From positions 8,888-72,887 of the forward strand of contig CAYTDM010000009.1 of assembly GCA_964436635.1 (NCBI GenBank): a DNA stretch of 64,000 nucleotides. Reading direction: 5' to 3'. Positions 7,642-15,918 of this stretch are shown here, piece by piece. A program made the position numbers and the translations under genes. The stretch's first letter is position 1. Every line of letters begins with the position of its first letter. The notes beneath the pieces were generated by a model. That model was not told where the DNA came from. It did no database searches and saw nothing but the letters and a program-made list of their open reading frames with translations. This DNA comes from DASRQK01 sp964436635. GTDB taxonomy: Bacteria > Bacteroidota > Bacteroidia > Sphingobacteriales > Sphingobacteriaceae.

Positions 7642-9831
7642 ATGTCAAATTTTAGGTTCAAACTTGTAGATGCAGCTATTTCCAGGGTAAATAGTGCGCC
7701 AAATTTTGCAGAATTTGTGAAATACTCTTCAATTTACCAGAAAAATGTATTCACTTTAGGTAAGATGAAGGATTATCTTCCAAAATATGCTTACGAAAAC
7801 CTACTTAGCAGCATTGATCAGAACACAGCGATCGACTCTGAGTTAGCAGAGCATGTGTCACAAGCGATGAAGAGTTGGGCCATGAGCAATGGAGTTACGC
7901 ATTACACACACTGGTTCCAACCGCTTACTGGTGCGACTGCAGAAAAACACGATGCATTTTTTGAACCTGGATCTGACGGTGTCGCTTTAGAAAAATTTAC
8001 AGCCTCAGCGTTGGTTCAACAAGAACCCGATGCATCCAGCTTTCCAAATGGTGGAATTCGTAATACATTTGAAGCAAGAGGATATACTGGTTGGGATCCA
8101 AGTTCCCCTGCTTTTATCTATGAAACCGGCGGAAGCAAAACACTTTGCATTCCGACTGTGTTTATCTCGTATACTGGAGAAGCCTTAGATTATAAAGCGC
8201 CTTTATTAAAGTCTTTAAATATTCTTGATAAGGCCGCAGTAGAGGTAGCCCAATATTTTGATAAATCCATTACAAAAATCAATTCTTCTTTAGGAATCGA
8301 ACAAGAGTACTTCTTAGTGGATTTAAGCTTATTTAATGCACGTCCAGACTTGCAATTGACTGGAAGAACTTTGTTTGGGCACATGTCCGCTAAAGGCCAA
8401 CAATTAGAAGACCATTACTTCGGCGCGATTCCAGAACGTGTATTAGCGTTCATGGTGGAATTGGAACAAGAAGCCTTGAAATTAGGGATTCCATTAAAAA
8501 CCAGGCACAATGAAGTGGCGCCTTCCCAATTTGAATGCGCTCCTATGTTTGAAGAGATGAATTTGGCGATCGACCATAATCAATTGCTATTAAATCTTAT
8601 GGATAAGGTGGCATTAAGACACCATTTCAAAGTATTAATCCACGAAAAACCATATGCGGGCATTAATGGATCGGGAAAACACAATAATTGGTCCTTGATT
8701 ACCAATACCGGTGTTAATTTATTGTCACCTGGAAAAACGCCTAAAAACAATTTAATGTTCTTAACGTTTTTTGTCAACACGATTAAAGCCGTTTATGAAC
8801 ATGCAGATTTATTAAGAGCTTCGATCGCGAGTGCGTCGAATGATCATCGCTTAGGGGCAAATGAAGCACCACCTGCTATTATTTCTATTTTCTTAGGCAG
8901 TCAATTAAATGCGGTGTTGGATGAGGTAGAAACAGCCAGAGTGGCTAAGAAAGTGAAAGAGGAAGCGATGTTATGGCATGGCATTCCAAAAATCCCTGAA
9001 TTAACCTTAGATAATACTGACCGAAATCGTACTTCACCATTTGCTTTCACTGGAAATAAATTTGAATTCCGCGCTGTGGGATCGTCTCAAAACAGTGCAT
9101 CTCCAATGATTGTTTTGAATACGATCGTGGCAAATCAATTGATGGAATTTAAAGAGGAGGTGGAGCGCCAAATTAAAAAAGGTACGAAAAAGGATTTGGC
9201 ACTCTTAAATGTAGTGAGAAAATACATCAAAGATTCCAAAGCGATTCGCTTCGAAGGCAATGGCTACAGTGCTGCTTGGGAAGAAGAAGCAGCTTCACGC
9301 GGACTTTCAAACATTAAAACCACACCAAAAGCATTGGATGCCTACATGGCGGAGGCTTCCATCGAATTATTCGAACGTTGTGGAGTGTTTTCAAAACGTG
9401 AAAGCGAAGCAAGGCACGAAATCCTATTAGAAAGTTATTTCAAAAAGATTCAAATTGAAGCACGTGTGATCGGAGAGTTGGTAAACAGCATGTTAGCGCC
9501 AGCATCCATCGATTATCAAAACATGTTAATTAAAAATGTGGCTGGATTGAAAGAGTTAGGATTGTCTAAAGAAAGCTACGCTGGTCAATTAAATTTGGTG
9601 GAAAGATTGTCTTCACACATTAATTTCATTTTATCAGGAGCTGAAGAGATGCGTCAAGCGCGCAAAAAAGCAAATGCATTAGAAAATATGCGTGACCGCG
9701 CGATCGCTTACGATGAGACCGTGAAACCTTATTTTGATAAAATTCGGTACCACTTAAATAAATTGGAACAAATTGTAGAAGACTCAAAATGGCCATTGCC
9801 AAAATTAAGAGAACTTTTATTCGTTAAATAA
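7642..9831 (+). CDS. glnN: Glutamine synthetase type III
   Basis: ATP-dependent amidation of glutamate, the main ammonia-assimilating step in many Bacteroidota. About 729 residues from the ATG at 7642, the size of GSIII dodecamers and far longer than GSI or GSII. Recognisable segments are the catalytic-core EQEYFLVD, RHNEVAPSQFE, the glutamate/ATP-site NGSGKHNNWS, ANEAPPAI and the FEFRAVGSSQN stretch. No glnB or amtB is next door. Transcribed alone or with ribE, which starts 49 nt later behind its own candidate promoter. Confidence 0.95.
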   Translation: MSNFRFKLVDAAISRVNSAPNFAEFVKYSSIYQKNVFTLGKMKDYLPKYAYENLLSSIDQNTAIDSELAEHVSQAMKSWAMSNGVTHYTHWFQPLTGATAEKHDAFFEPGSDGVALEKFTASALVQQEPDASSFPNGGIRNTFEARGYTGWDPSSPAFIYETGGSKTLCIPTVFISYTGEALDYKAPLLKSLNILDKAAVEVAQYFDKSITKINSSLGIEQEYFLVDLSLFNARPDLQLTGRTLFGHMSAKGQQLEDHYFGAIPERVLAFMVELEQEALKLGIPLKTRHNEVAPSQFECAPMFEEMNLAIDHNQLLLNLMDKVALRHHFKVLIHEKPYAGINGSGKHNNWSLITNTGVNLLSPGKTPKNNLMFLTFFVNTIKAVYEHADLLRASIASASNDHRLGANEAPPAIISIFLGSQLNAVLDEVETARVAKKVKEEAMLWHGIPKIPELTLDNTDRNRTSPFAFTGNKFEFRAVGSSQNSASPMIVLNTIVANQLMEFKEEVERQIKKGTKKDLALLNVVRKYIKDSKAIRFEGNGYSAAWEEEAASRGLSNIKTTPKALDAYMAEASIELFERCGVFSKRESEARHEILLESYFKKIQIEARVIGELVNSMLAPASIDYQNMLIKNVAGLKELGLSKESYAGQLNLVERLSSHINFILSGAEEMRQARKKANALENMRDRAIAYDETVKPYFDKIRYHLNKLEQIVEDSKWPLPKLRELLFVK

Positions 9832-9863
9832 TTTGGAAAATCATGCCTAATTTTGTATCTTGT
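9832..9863 (+). promoter_or_regulatory. Candidate promoter of ribE
   Basis: TTTG at 9832-9835 and TATCTTGT at 9856-9863 are separated by 20 nt, close to the Bacteroidota consensus, 17 nt before the ATG. No FMN riboswitch is present in the short leader. Confidence 0.5.
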
Positions 9864-9879
9864 ATAGAAGGACAAAATT

Positions 9880-10476
9880 ATGTTTACTGGAATTATTGAA
9901 ACGTTAGGAATCGTTGAGACGATAGAAATAGATGGAGGAAACCGGACTTATGGAGTTCGGTCCTCCATTTCTTCTGCATTAAAGATTGATCAGAGCATCT
10001 CCCATAATGGGGTTTGTCTGACAGTTATTGCAGTAGAAGATAACTTACATAAGGTAACGGCGATCGCTGAAACCTTGGAAAAATCGAATTTAAATGGGTG
10101 GCAGCCAGGAACCAAAGTGAATTTGGAACGCTGTACGCAAATCGGCGCGCGACTTGACGGGCACATTGTTCAAGGTCATGTGGACCAAACGGGAACCTGT
10201 ATTGGGCTTGAAAATCAAGATGGTAGTTGGGTGTTCACCTTCCAATACGATGCTAATGCAGGAAACATCACTGTGGAGAAAGGATCCATTACAGTCAATG
10301 GCATAAGTTTAACGGTGGTCAACTCTAAAGACGATCAATTCTCCGTAGCGATCATTCCCTATACCTATGAACACACGAATTTGCATGAGGTAAAAGTAGG
10401 GGATACCGTGAATTTAGAATTCGATATTGTCGGCAAATATGTAGCTAAATTGTTTGAGCGCAGACAGCATTCTTAA
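9880..10476 (+). CDS. ribE: Riboflavin synthase alpha chain
   Basis: Dismutates two 6,7-dimethyl-8-ribityllumazine molecules to riboflavin. Two tandem lumazine-binding beta-barrel repeats: the first begins MFTGIIETLG and holds the SHNGVCLTV motif; the second begins after GHIVQGHVD and holds the equivalent VNGISLTVV. Length of 198 is normal. No other rib gene is adjacent. The 70-nt tail before the next, convergent gene contains only a weak hairpin (about 10466-10502). Confidence 0.95.
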   Translation: MFTGIIETLGIVETIEIDGGNRTYGVRSSISSALKIDQSISHNGVCLTVIAVEDNLHKVTAIAETLEKSNLNGWQPGTKVNLERCTQIGARLDGHIVQGHVDQTGTCIGLENQDGSWVFTFQYDANAGNITVEKGSITVNGISLTVVNSKDDQFSVAIIPYTYEHTNLHEVKVGDTVNLEFDIVGKYVAKLFERRQHS

Positions 10477-10546
10477 TCATAGCTTACATGAAGGAATGTG
10501 TCTTAATTCAGGTGACTCAAATGCGCGTGACTTAAACAGAGATTGA

Positions 10547-11812
10547 TTAAAGATTTTCTTCAGGGATGGAAGTTGGTGAAGCCGGTTTCCATGCTTTTTG
10601 CGTAAATTTCGCTGTTAACATCGCGGCCACATTATCCCCGGTGGAGTTCAAGATCGTCGCCATAGGATCGACTAAAGTTCCGATAATCATTACTGCTGGG
10701 ATGGCTTCTGTAGGCAATCCGTAAACAGAAATCATTAAGATTTCGCCTATGTATCCTCCATTTGGAATGCCACCTGCCACGATGCTTACCAATACCGTAA
10801 TGCCAATCGCTGTAAGCAAGGTCATAGGATCGAAAAAATCCCATCCAATAATGACAAAAGCCACATAAATTTTGACAATGCTGGACATCGACGAGCCATT
10901 TTTATGCAGGGTCGTGCCTAAAGGAATCACCACATTCGCCACCACTGGTGGGACCCCCATGCGCCTGGCTGCTTGAATATTCACCGGCATAGTGGCGATG
11001 GAACTGCAGGTACTTACAGCAGTAATTGTAGGTTCAATATTGTATTTCCAGAATGTTTTAATGCCAGGAATTCCTCCTGCTACATATGCATATAGACTAA
11101 AAAATCCTAAAAAGTAAATCGCACCCAGTATATAATAAAGGGCTAATGGTTTTGCATACAATTCAAATAATCCGTCCCCAACCGCGGCCACTTGATAGGC
11201 AAAATACGCCCCCAAACCAATCGGAGCCACTTTCATAATCAAGATTAAAAACTCTTTCATCACCTCGTTTCCAGCACTTAGAAAGGTTCGAAAAGCTTGC
11301 CCTTCTTTTCCAGAACGCATGGCGGCCACGCCTAATAGAAAGGAGAAGATGACGAAAGCCAACATGTTTTGTCGGGATAAAAACTTATAAAATTCATCCA
11401 CCGTAACAAATTGCGCTAAGCGATCCCCCCAAGTCGCGCTCGAATTATCGACCAATAAATCCTCTACTGCCGGTGTGCTGACAAATTGTTGTTCTACTGG
11501 GAAGAGATACACCGCAAAAATCGTAACGCATGCAGTTATGACGACTAAACTCATGAAAACCGCAATCATTACAGATAGTAATTTTCCTAATTTTTGATTT
11601 CGATCAATGTTTGCTACGGAAGATGCGATCGCAAAAAAGATTAAGGGAATGACTGCAGCAAATATTAAATTCAGAAAAATATCTCCAAAAGGTTTCAACC
11701 AATGAACCACATTAGGAGTGAAAATTCCTAAAAATGTTCCAATCGTAATTCCAAATAATAGCAGAATCAAACTGCTATAATTTTTATAAAATGCGCTGTT
11801 TCGGTTTATCAT
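10547..11812 (-). CDS. Dicarboxylate/amino-acid:cation symporter (DAACS family)
   Basis: Inner-membrane sodium- or proton-coupled importer of dicarboxylates or acidic amino acids (GltP/DctA/GltPh family). 421 residues with about eight hydrophobic segments. The serine-rich reentrant hairpin 1 is seen as STCSSIATMPV, the TM7 region has the GTTLHKNGSS stretch, and the C terminus has the DPMATILNSTGDNVAAML signature with the substrate-contacting NxxD region. The ATG at 11812 is preceded by AT-rich DNA shared with the divergent mnmD gene. Confidence 0.9.
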   Translation of the reverse strand: MINRNSAFYKNYSSLILLLFGITIGTFLGIFTPNVVHWLKPFGDIFLNLIFAAVIPLIFFAIASSVANIDRNQKLGKLLSVMIAVFMSLVVITACVTIFAVYLFPVEQQFVSTPAVEDLLVDNSSATWGDRLAQFVTVDEFYKFLSRQNMLAFVIFSFLLGVAAMRSGKEGQAFRTFLSAGNEVMKEFLILIMKVAPIGLGAYFAYQVAAVGDGLFELYAKPLALYYILGAIYFLGFFSLYAYVAGGIPGIKTFWKYNIEPTITAVSTCSSIATMPVNIQAARRMGVPPVVANVVIPLGTTLHKNGSSMSSIVKIYVAFVIIGWDFFDPMTLLTAIGITVLVSIVAGGIPNGGYIGEILMISVYGLPTEAIPAVMIIGTLVDPMATILNSTGDNVAAMLTAKFTQKAWKPASPTSIPEENL

Positions 11813-11895
11813 GATATGAGCGAATGTATGATTTTTTTTGGAATGAAAATATATTTCAACAAAAATATTGAGATTTAATAATTAAGTTTGGCTAC

Positions 11896-12570
11896 ATGAA
11901 TGCGATGGACGTAGTTAAGACAGCCGATGGATCTTTTACCTTATTTGATCCTCAAAGTGGAGAACATTATCATTCTAAACACGGGGCGATCGGGGAGAGC
12001 CGACACGTCTTCCTGGAAATGGGTTTGAAACATTTTTTGGATACCACTGGAAGGAAATCGGCCACCATTTTTGAAGTTGGTTTTGGTACGGGACTTAATT
12101 TTTTAGTCACGGCCGATGCGCTCGCAAATACAGATGTAGACTTAACCTACTATGCCGTCGAGTCTTCGCCTTTACCGAAGAAAAGCATACAAGCCTTGGA
12201 ATATACGCAATTCGCTTCTGCTGCACTATGTGAATGGTATGATGAAAATTACTCATTCATATTTAATACATTGAAATCATTTAATGAAAGAGTTGCTTTA
12301 CGTGTTTTTCCTGTTAAAATTTTAGATTTTTCGGAAAATCTTAAGGTTGATGTCATCTATTTTGATGCTTTTTCTGCGACCCATCAACCAGAAATGTGGA
12401 CTCCTGAAGTTCTTCAACGGGTCATTTCATTATTAAATCCGGGTGGTATTTTCGTAACCTACTCTGTGACGGGTGATTTAAAGCGAACCTTGAGGTCTTT
12501 AGGCTGTAAAATAGAAAGGCTTCCTGGCGCCCCAGGTAAGCGAGAAATGCTTCGAGCCACACTTCAATAA
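11896..12570 (+). CDS. mnmD: tRNA 5-methylaminomethyl-2-thiouridine methyltransferase
   Basis: SAM-dependent methyltransferase of the MnmC N-terminal (DUF752) type, which methylates nm5s2U34 of tRNA wobble positions. SAM motif I reads FEVGFGTGLNFL, the acidic VIYFDAFSATHQPEMWTPE segment is diagnostic, and the C terminus PGAPGKREMLRA is also typical. It stands as MnmD without the FAD oxidase half of MnmC. A perfect -7 box TAAGTTTG (11883-11890) lies 6 nt before the ATG, so the true start may be the fourth codon (11905). Confidence 0.9.
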   Translation: MNAMDVVKTADGSFTLFDPQSGEHYHSKHGAIGESRHVFLEMGLKHFLDTTGRKSATIFEVGFGTGLNFLVTADALANTDVDLTYYAVESSPLPKKSIQALEYTQFASAALCEWYDENYSFIFNTLKSFNERVALRVFPVKILDFSENLKVDVIYFDAFSATHQPEMWTPEVLQRVISLLNPGGIFVTYSVTGDLKRTLRSLGCKIERLPGAPGKREMLRATLQ

Positions 12571-12599
12571 TTTTCTTCAAATAATTTTTTGGCGTACTC

Positions 12600-12630
12600 T
12601 TTGATTTGTCAATTGTAAATCTTTACTTTG
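12600..12630 (+). promoter_or_regulatory. Candidate promoter of the membrane protein-regulator-creD group
   Basis: TTTG (12600-12603) and TTACTTTG (12623-12630) are separated by 19 nt, one base off the Bacteroidota consensus. A possible TTG start at 12628 lies inside the -7 box and is rejected. Confidence 0.55.
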
Positions 12631-12681
12631 TATTTCAAAGTACTTTATAAGGCTTCAGGTACTATTAAACATTTAATTAAT

Positions 12682-13284
12682 ATGGACGCTCAATTGCAAA
12701 AAGAAATTCAATCCATCCGAGCATTAATGGAAAAATCGACTAAGTTTATATCTCTAAGTGGATTTTCTGGAATATTAATGGGGATTTATGCGCTTTTAGG
12801 GACCGGCGCGGCACATTATTTTTTGAATGACATCATCGATCAACCTCAACGATTACGTTCAATTTTAATTACAATCGGGATCGTGGTCTTGGTGGCATCC
12901 CTAATCACTGCCTATTTATTGTCTGCGTACAATGCGAAAAAACACGGACAGCGGTTCCAAAATGCAGCCAGCATGGGCTTATTGCAAGCGATGATGGCCC
13001 CATTATTTGTTGGGGGACTCGTGTGTATAATCGCCATTTATTATGAGTATTTTAACCTGATCGTTCCTTTCTTATTGATTTTCTATGGACTTGCGTTGCA
13101 TGCCGGAGGAAATTATACGTTTAGAGACATTCGAAGTCTAAGTTATTTGCAAATAGTATTGGGTTTGCTTGCCCTTCTGTTTCCAGGATACGATTTGTTT
13201 TTTTGGTCATTGGGCTTTGGATTCTTACATGTCATTTATGGCTGTATTATGTATTACAAATATGAACGAGTGAGGAGGGCATAA
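12682..13284 (+). CDS. Six-segment membrane protein upstream of a winged-helix regulator
   Basis: About 200 residues with roughly six hydrophobic segments (for example SGFSGILMGIYALLG, ILITIGIVVLVASLITAYLL, FLLIFYGLALHAGG, LQIVLGLLALLFPG) and a short soluble N terminus. No catalytic motif is visible. The stop codon overlaps the start of the next gene by one base (TAATG), indicating translational coupling with the regulator. It may act as a membrane sensor or regulator partner, but that is inference from the gene order only. Confidence 0.75.
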   Translation: MDAQLQKEIQSIRALMEKSTKFISLSGFSGILMGIYALLGTGAAHYFLNDIIDQPQRLRSILITIGIVVLVASLITAYLLSAYNAKKHGQRFQNAASMGLLQAMMAPLFVGGLVCIIAIYYEYFNLIVPFLLIFYGLALHAGGNYTFRDIRSLSYLQIVLGLLALLFPGYDLFFWSLGFGFLHVIYGCIMYYKYERVRRA

Positions 13285-13577
13285 TGTTAGGGGACTTTGA
13301 CAAAGCCTTTGAGAATCGATTAAGACTGCAAATCATGGCTGTTTTAATGGCGAATGAAACGTATGATTTTAATTCGCTTAAAGATTTATTAACGGTGACA
13401 GATGGAAATTTGGCCTCCCATTTAAAAGCACTGGAAAAAGCGGGATATATCTCCGTTAGAAAAACATTTATTGGTCGTAAAACCAATACCAGCTATGAAG
13501 CAACGTTGGAAGGACGAAACGCCTTTCAAAAGCACTTAGCCGCCTTAGAAGCGCTTATATTACAACAAAAACAATAA
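13284..13577 (+). CDS. Small winged-helix transcriptional regulator
   Basis: 97-residue protein made almost entirely of one winged-helix DNA-binding domain (PF13601-like). The recognition-helix region LTVTDGNLASHLKALEKAGYISVRK and the following wing are clear. There is no ligand-binding domain. Start ATG overlaps the stop of the membrane protein by one base. It sits directly in front of a 25-bp tandem repeat array and creD, so it is the obvious candidate to bind the array and control creD or its own operon. Confidence 0.85.
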   Translation: MLGDFDKAFENRLRLQIMAVLMANETYDFNSLKDLLTVTDGNLASHLKALEKAGYISVRKTFIGRKTNTSYEATLEGRNAFQKHLAALEALILQQKQ

Positions 13578-13590
13578 AAGTGTGAAGTAC

Positions 13591-13765
13591 CAAGTGGTGT
13601 GAAAACCCGAAATACCAAGTGGTGTGAAAACGTGTGGTGCCAAGTGGTGTGAAAACGTGTAGTACCAAGTGGTGTGAAAACGTGTAGTACCAAGTGGTGT
13701 GAAAACGTGTAGTGCCAAGTGGTGTGAAAACGTGTGGTGCCAAGTGGTGTGAAAAACTGATGAAC
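13591..13765 (+). repeat. Seven tandem copies of a 25-bp repeat between the regulator and creD
   Basis: Units start at 13591, 13616, 13641, 13666, 13691, 13716 and 13741, each beginning CAAGTGGTGTGAAAAC and differing mainly in the last 9 bases; a truncated eighth begins at 13766. Copies 3 and 4 are identical. In copies 2 and 6 the core holds GTGTG-AAAAC-GTGTG, two GTGTG motifs spaced exactly 10 bp. The array fills almost all of the regulator-creD gap. It may be an operator array for the preceding winged-helix protein, or a variable minisatellite. Confidence 0.95.
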
Positions 13766-13794
13766 CAAGTAGGTCCTTTATTAAACAAATTATC

Positions 13795-15204
13795 ATGGAA
13801 AATGATCCAAAATCTCAATTTCGATTCACTCAATGGTTGAATGAATCGTTGACCCTTAAATTAGCAGTGATTTTTATTCTGACGCTGCTTTTATTAATTC
13901 CTGCGGCTTTAGTAAATGATTTGGTCATCGAACGCCAATATCGACAACAAGAAGTCGTTCAGGAGGTAAGCCAAAGTTGGTCTGGTTCCCAAACCATTTC
14001 AGGTCCTTTGCTTATGGTGCCTGTCTTAAAACAGGTCAAAATCATTAGAAATGGGATTGAACAATTCGAGACTGTAGAACAATATTTGTATTTGCTCCCA
14101 GAACAAGTGTCCATCGATGCCGAAACAAGCGGTCAAGAACTGTCGAGGGGTATATTTAAAGTGGCAGTATATGAAGGCGTTGTTAAAATAAATGGCCTTT
14201 TTTCCTCGTTTAATTTGGAAAAAGAAGGTTTGTCGATGGATCAAATTAATTGGGATAAACTCCGATTATTAGTGGGCGTAAGTGATTTACGAGGGGTTAA
14301 ATCCATCGAAGAGGTACGCATTGGCAATCAAACTCTTCAACTCGATGAATTTGCTTCTGAACGCGTTTTTAATCAAAATTTAGTATTTTCACCAGAACTG
14401 AATGGCGCCTTCACTTCACTTCCTTTCGAATTAACCATGGAAATCCGGGGGACTGAAAGCTTAAATTTTCTACCCTTAGCCAAAGAAACAAAGGTGCATG
14501 CTACCGGAAATTGGGGGTCACCAAAGTTTGTGGGGCAGTACTTGCCAGACGAACGAGCAATAGCATCGAATCAGTACGATGTTTCTTGGAATATTAATCA
14601 TTTTGCTCGGACCATTCCTCAACAATGGTTAGGCGATCAGGTTCTGATTACAGGGAAAGAAAGTTGGAATGTTGACGCTCCTTATCCCGTGAAGGATGCC
14701 GCTATCGCAAATCCTCAAAACACGGTGGTGAAAGAGGTGGATGGCATCGGGTTAGAGTTTCTTCAACCGATTAATCATTACCAAAAGAATGTGCGCGCCA
14801 CGAAATATGCCATTTTGGTGATCGCTCTTTCGTTTTTGGCGTTGTTTTTTACGGAAATCATTGCGAAGAAAAAGATTCATGTGGTGCAATATGTGCTCAT
14901 TGGATTGGCCTTGGTGGTGTTTTATTCGCTGCTTTTAGCTTTTACTGAACACATTGGGTTTAATCTTGCTTATGTGTTGGCTGCTGCTGCTACCATCGGT
15001 TTGATTACGCTTTTCATTTTTAAGTTGCTGGGGCAACGAAATGCGGCCGGGCTCTTCGCGGGTCTCTTGGTTTTATTTTATTCCTTTGTTTTTGTCATCA
15101 TTCAGGTGAATGATTATGCATTGCTTTTAGGTAGTATAGGCTTATTCTTATGTATAGGTGCTCTAATGTATTTTTCAAGTAAGATTAATTGGCAGGGCCA
15201 ATAG
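13795..15204 (+). CDS. creD: CreD-family inner membrane protein
   Basis: 469 residues with an N-terminal membrane anchor (LAVIFILTLLLLIPAALV), a large periplasmic region of about 290 residues, then a cluster of about five or six C-terminal transmembrane segments, the layout of CreD. In enterobacteria and Stenotrophomonas CreD affects envelope integrity and belongs to the CreBC regulon. No creBC pair is present here; instead a small winged-helix regulator and a tandem repeat array precede it. Start ATG at 13795 follows the last repeat by 30 nt. Confidence 0.9.
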   Translation: MENDPKSQFRFTQWLNESLTLKLAVIFILTLLLLIPAALVNDLVIERQYRQQEVVQEVSQSWSGSQTISGPLLMVPVLKQVKIIRNGIEQFETVEQYLYLLPEQVSIDAETSGQELSRGIFKVAVYEGVVKINGLFSSFNLEKEGLSMDQINWDKLRLLVGVSDLRGVKSIEEVRIGNQTLQLDEFASERVFNQNLVFSPELNGAFTSLPFELTMEIRGTESLNFLPLAKETKVHATGNWGSPKFVGQYLPDERAIASNQYDVSWNINHFARTIPQQWLGDQVLITGKESWNVDAPYPVKDAAIANPQNTVVKEVDGIGLEFLQPINHYQKNVRATKYAILVIALSFLALFFTEIIAKKKIHVVQYVLIGLALVVFYSLLLAFTEHIGFNLAYVLAAAATIGLITLFIFKLLGQRNAAGLFAGLLVLFYSFVFVIIQVNDYALLLGSIGLFLCIGALMYFSSKINWQGQ

Positions 15205-15214
15205 GAGGGTGAAA

Positions 15215-15271
15215 AAACACCCCGGGGGATTTTGGTAAACTGATAAGATACCAAAATCCCCCGGGGTGTTT
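15215..15271. terminator. Perfect 23-bp inverted repeat, probable bidirectional terminator
   Basis: Arms at 15215-15237 and 15249-15271 are perfectly complementary, with an 11-nt loop (AACTGATAAGA). The arm core is CACCCCGGGGGATTTTGG, strikingly GC-rich for this AT-rich DNA. It begins 10 nt after the creD stop, between the convergent creD and slyD genes. The arms end in A and T tracts of only three to six bases, so it could be a terminator, a REP-like element or both. Confidence 0.7.
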
Positions 15272-15296
15272 CCTACTGATTAAACCAGTAAATAGC

Positions 15297-15377
15297 TTAT
15301 ACGCCGATTAGTGACCGTGAGTATTATACGCCGATAAGTGACCGTGCGTATTATACACCGATTAGTGACCGTGCGTA
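15297..15377. repeat. Three 27-bp tandem repeats at the slyD 3' end
   Basis: Units at 15297-15323, 15324-15350 and 15351-15377 differ at two or three positions. The unit proximal to slyD contains the last codons (THGH) and the stop. Because 27 is a multiple of three, the downstream copies keep the slyD frame and would encode further NTHGH peptides if the TAA were read through. The middle copy has a sense TTA where the outer two have TAA. Confidence 0.9.
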
Positions 15378-15859
15378 CCATCTGGACCGTGAGAATGACC
15401 ATGTGCTAATTCTTCAGCAGTGGCTTCACGAACCGTTAAAATTTCGATTGCAAAATGCAAGGTTTGACCAGCCATTGGGTGATTTAAATCCACCACCACT
15501 GCTTCAGGGCTTAACTCCGTAACGCGGGCTCTGAATTGATTACCTTGATTATCTTGTAAAGGTAAGATGTCACCAACTGCAGGTAAACCTGCTTGACCAA
15601 ACATCTCAACTGGTAATTGTGCTACAGCTTGTTCATCAATATCTCCATAAGCATCTGAAGGAATTAACTCGAAGTCAACTTGATCACCAACTTTTAATCC
15701 AGCAATATTTTCTTCAAATTTAGGCAACATCATACCAACCCCATAAAGAAAATCTAAAGGATTGTTTTGATCTGCTTCTTCAACGAATGTTTTTACTCCA
15801 TTTTCAACAGTGTGGAGTTTGTAAGTCAAGGTGACTACCTGATTGGGTGCAATTGTCAT
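15362..15859 (-). CDS. slyD: SlyD-type FKBP peptidyl-prolyl isomerase
   Basis: Cytosolic proline isomerase and chaperone. The split FKBP domain starts with VTLTYKLHTVENG, continues PLDFLYGVGMMLPKFEENIAGLKVGD, and contains the insert-in-flap domain (VDLNHPMAGQTLHFAIEIL). The C terminus is His-rich (HGHSHGPDGTHGH), the nickel-binding tail of SlyD. 165 residues, typical size. The last codons belong to a 27-bp tandem repeat that continues beyond the stop. Confidence 0.93.
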   Translation of the reverse strand: MTIAPNQVVTLTYKLHTVENGVKTFVEEADQNNPLDFLYGVGMMLPKFEENIAGLKVGDQVDFELIPSDAYGDIDEQAVAQLPVEMFGQAGLPAVGDILPLQDNQGNQFRARVTELSPEAVVVDLNHPMAGQTLHFAIEILTVREATAEELAHGHSHGPDGTHGH

Positions 15860-15918
15860 TTGATCGTGTTTATTACCCCCCTACATGGGGGCAGTTTAAA
15901 AATTAATAATTTACAAAA

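Noticed and set aside
9836..9879. FMN riboswitch before ribE
   Set aside because: The leader is too short for an RFN element and none of its conserved blocks are present.
13526..13833. Three overlapping leftward ORFs with repeated FSHHL/FTPLGTT peptides
   Set aside because: They read through the 25-bp tandem array in all three frames because the unit has no stop on that strand. The repetition is a by-product of the DNA repeat, with no start signal or conservation.
15272..15377. CRISPR-like array from the 27-bp and 25-bp repeats
   Set aside because: Both repeat sets are directly tandem with no spacers, and no cas gene is present in the window.
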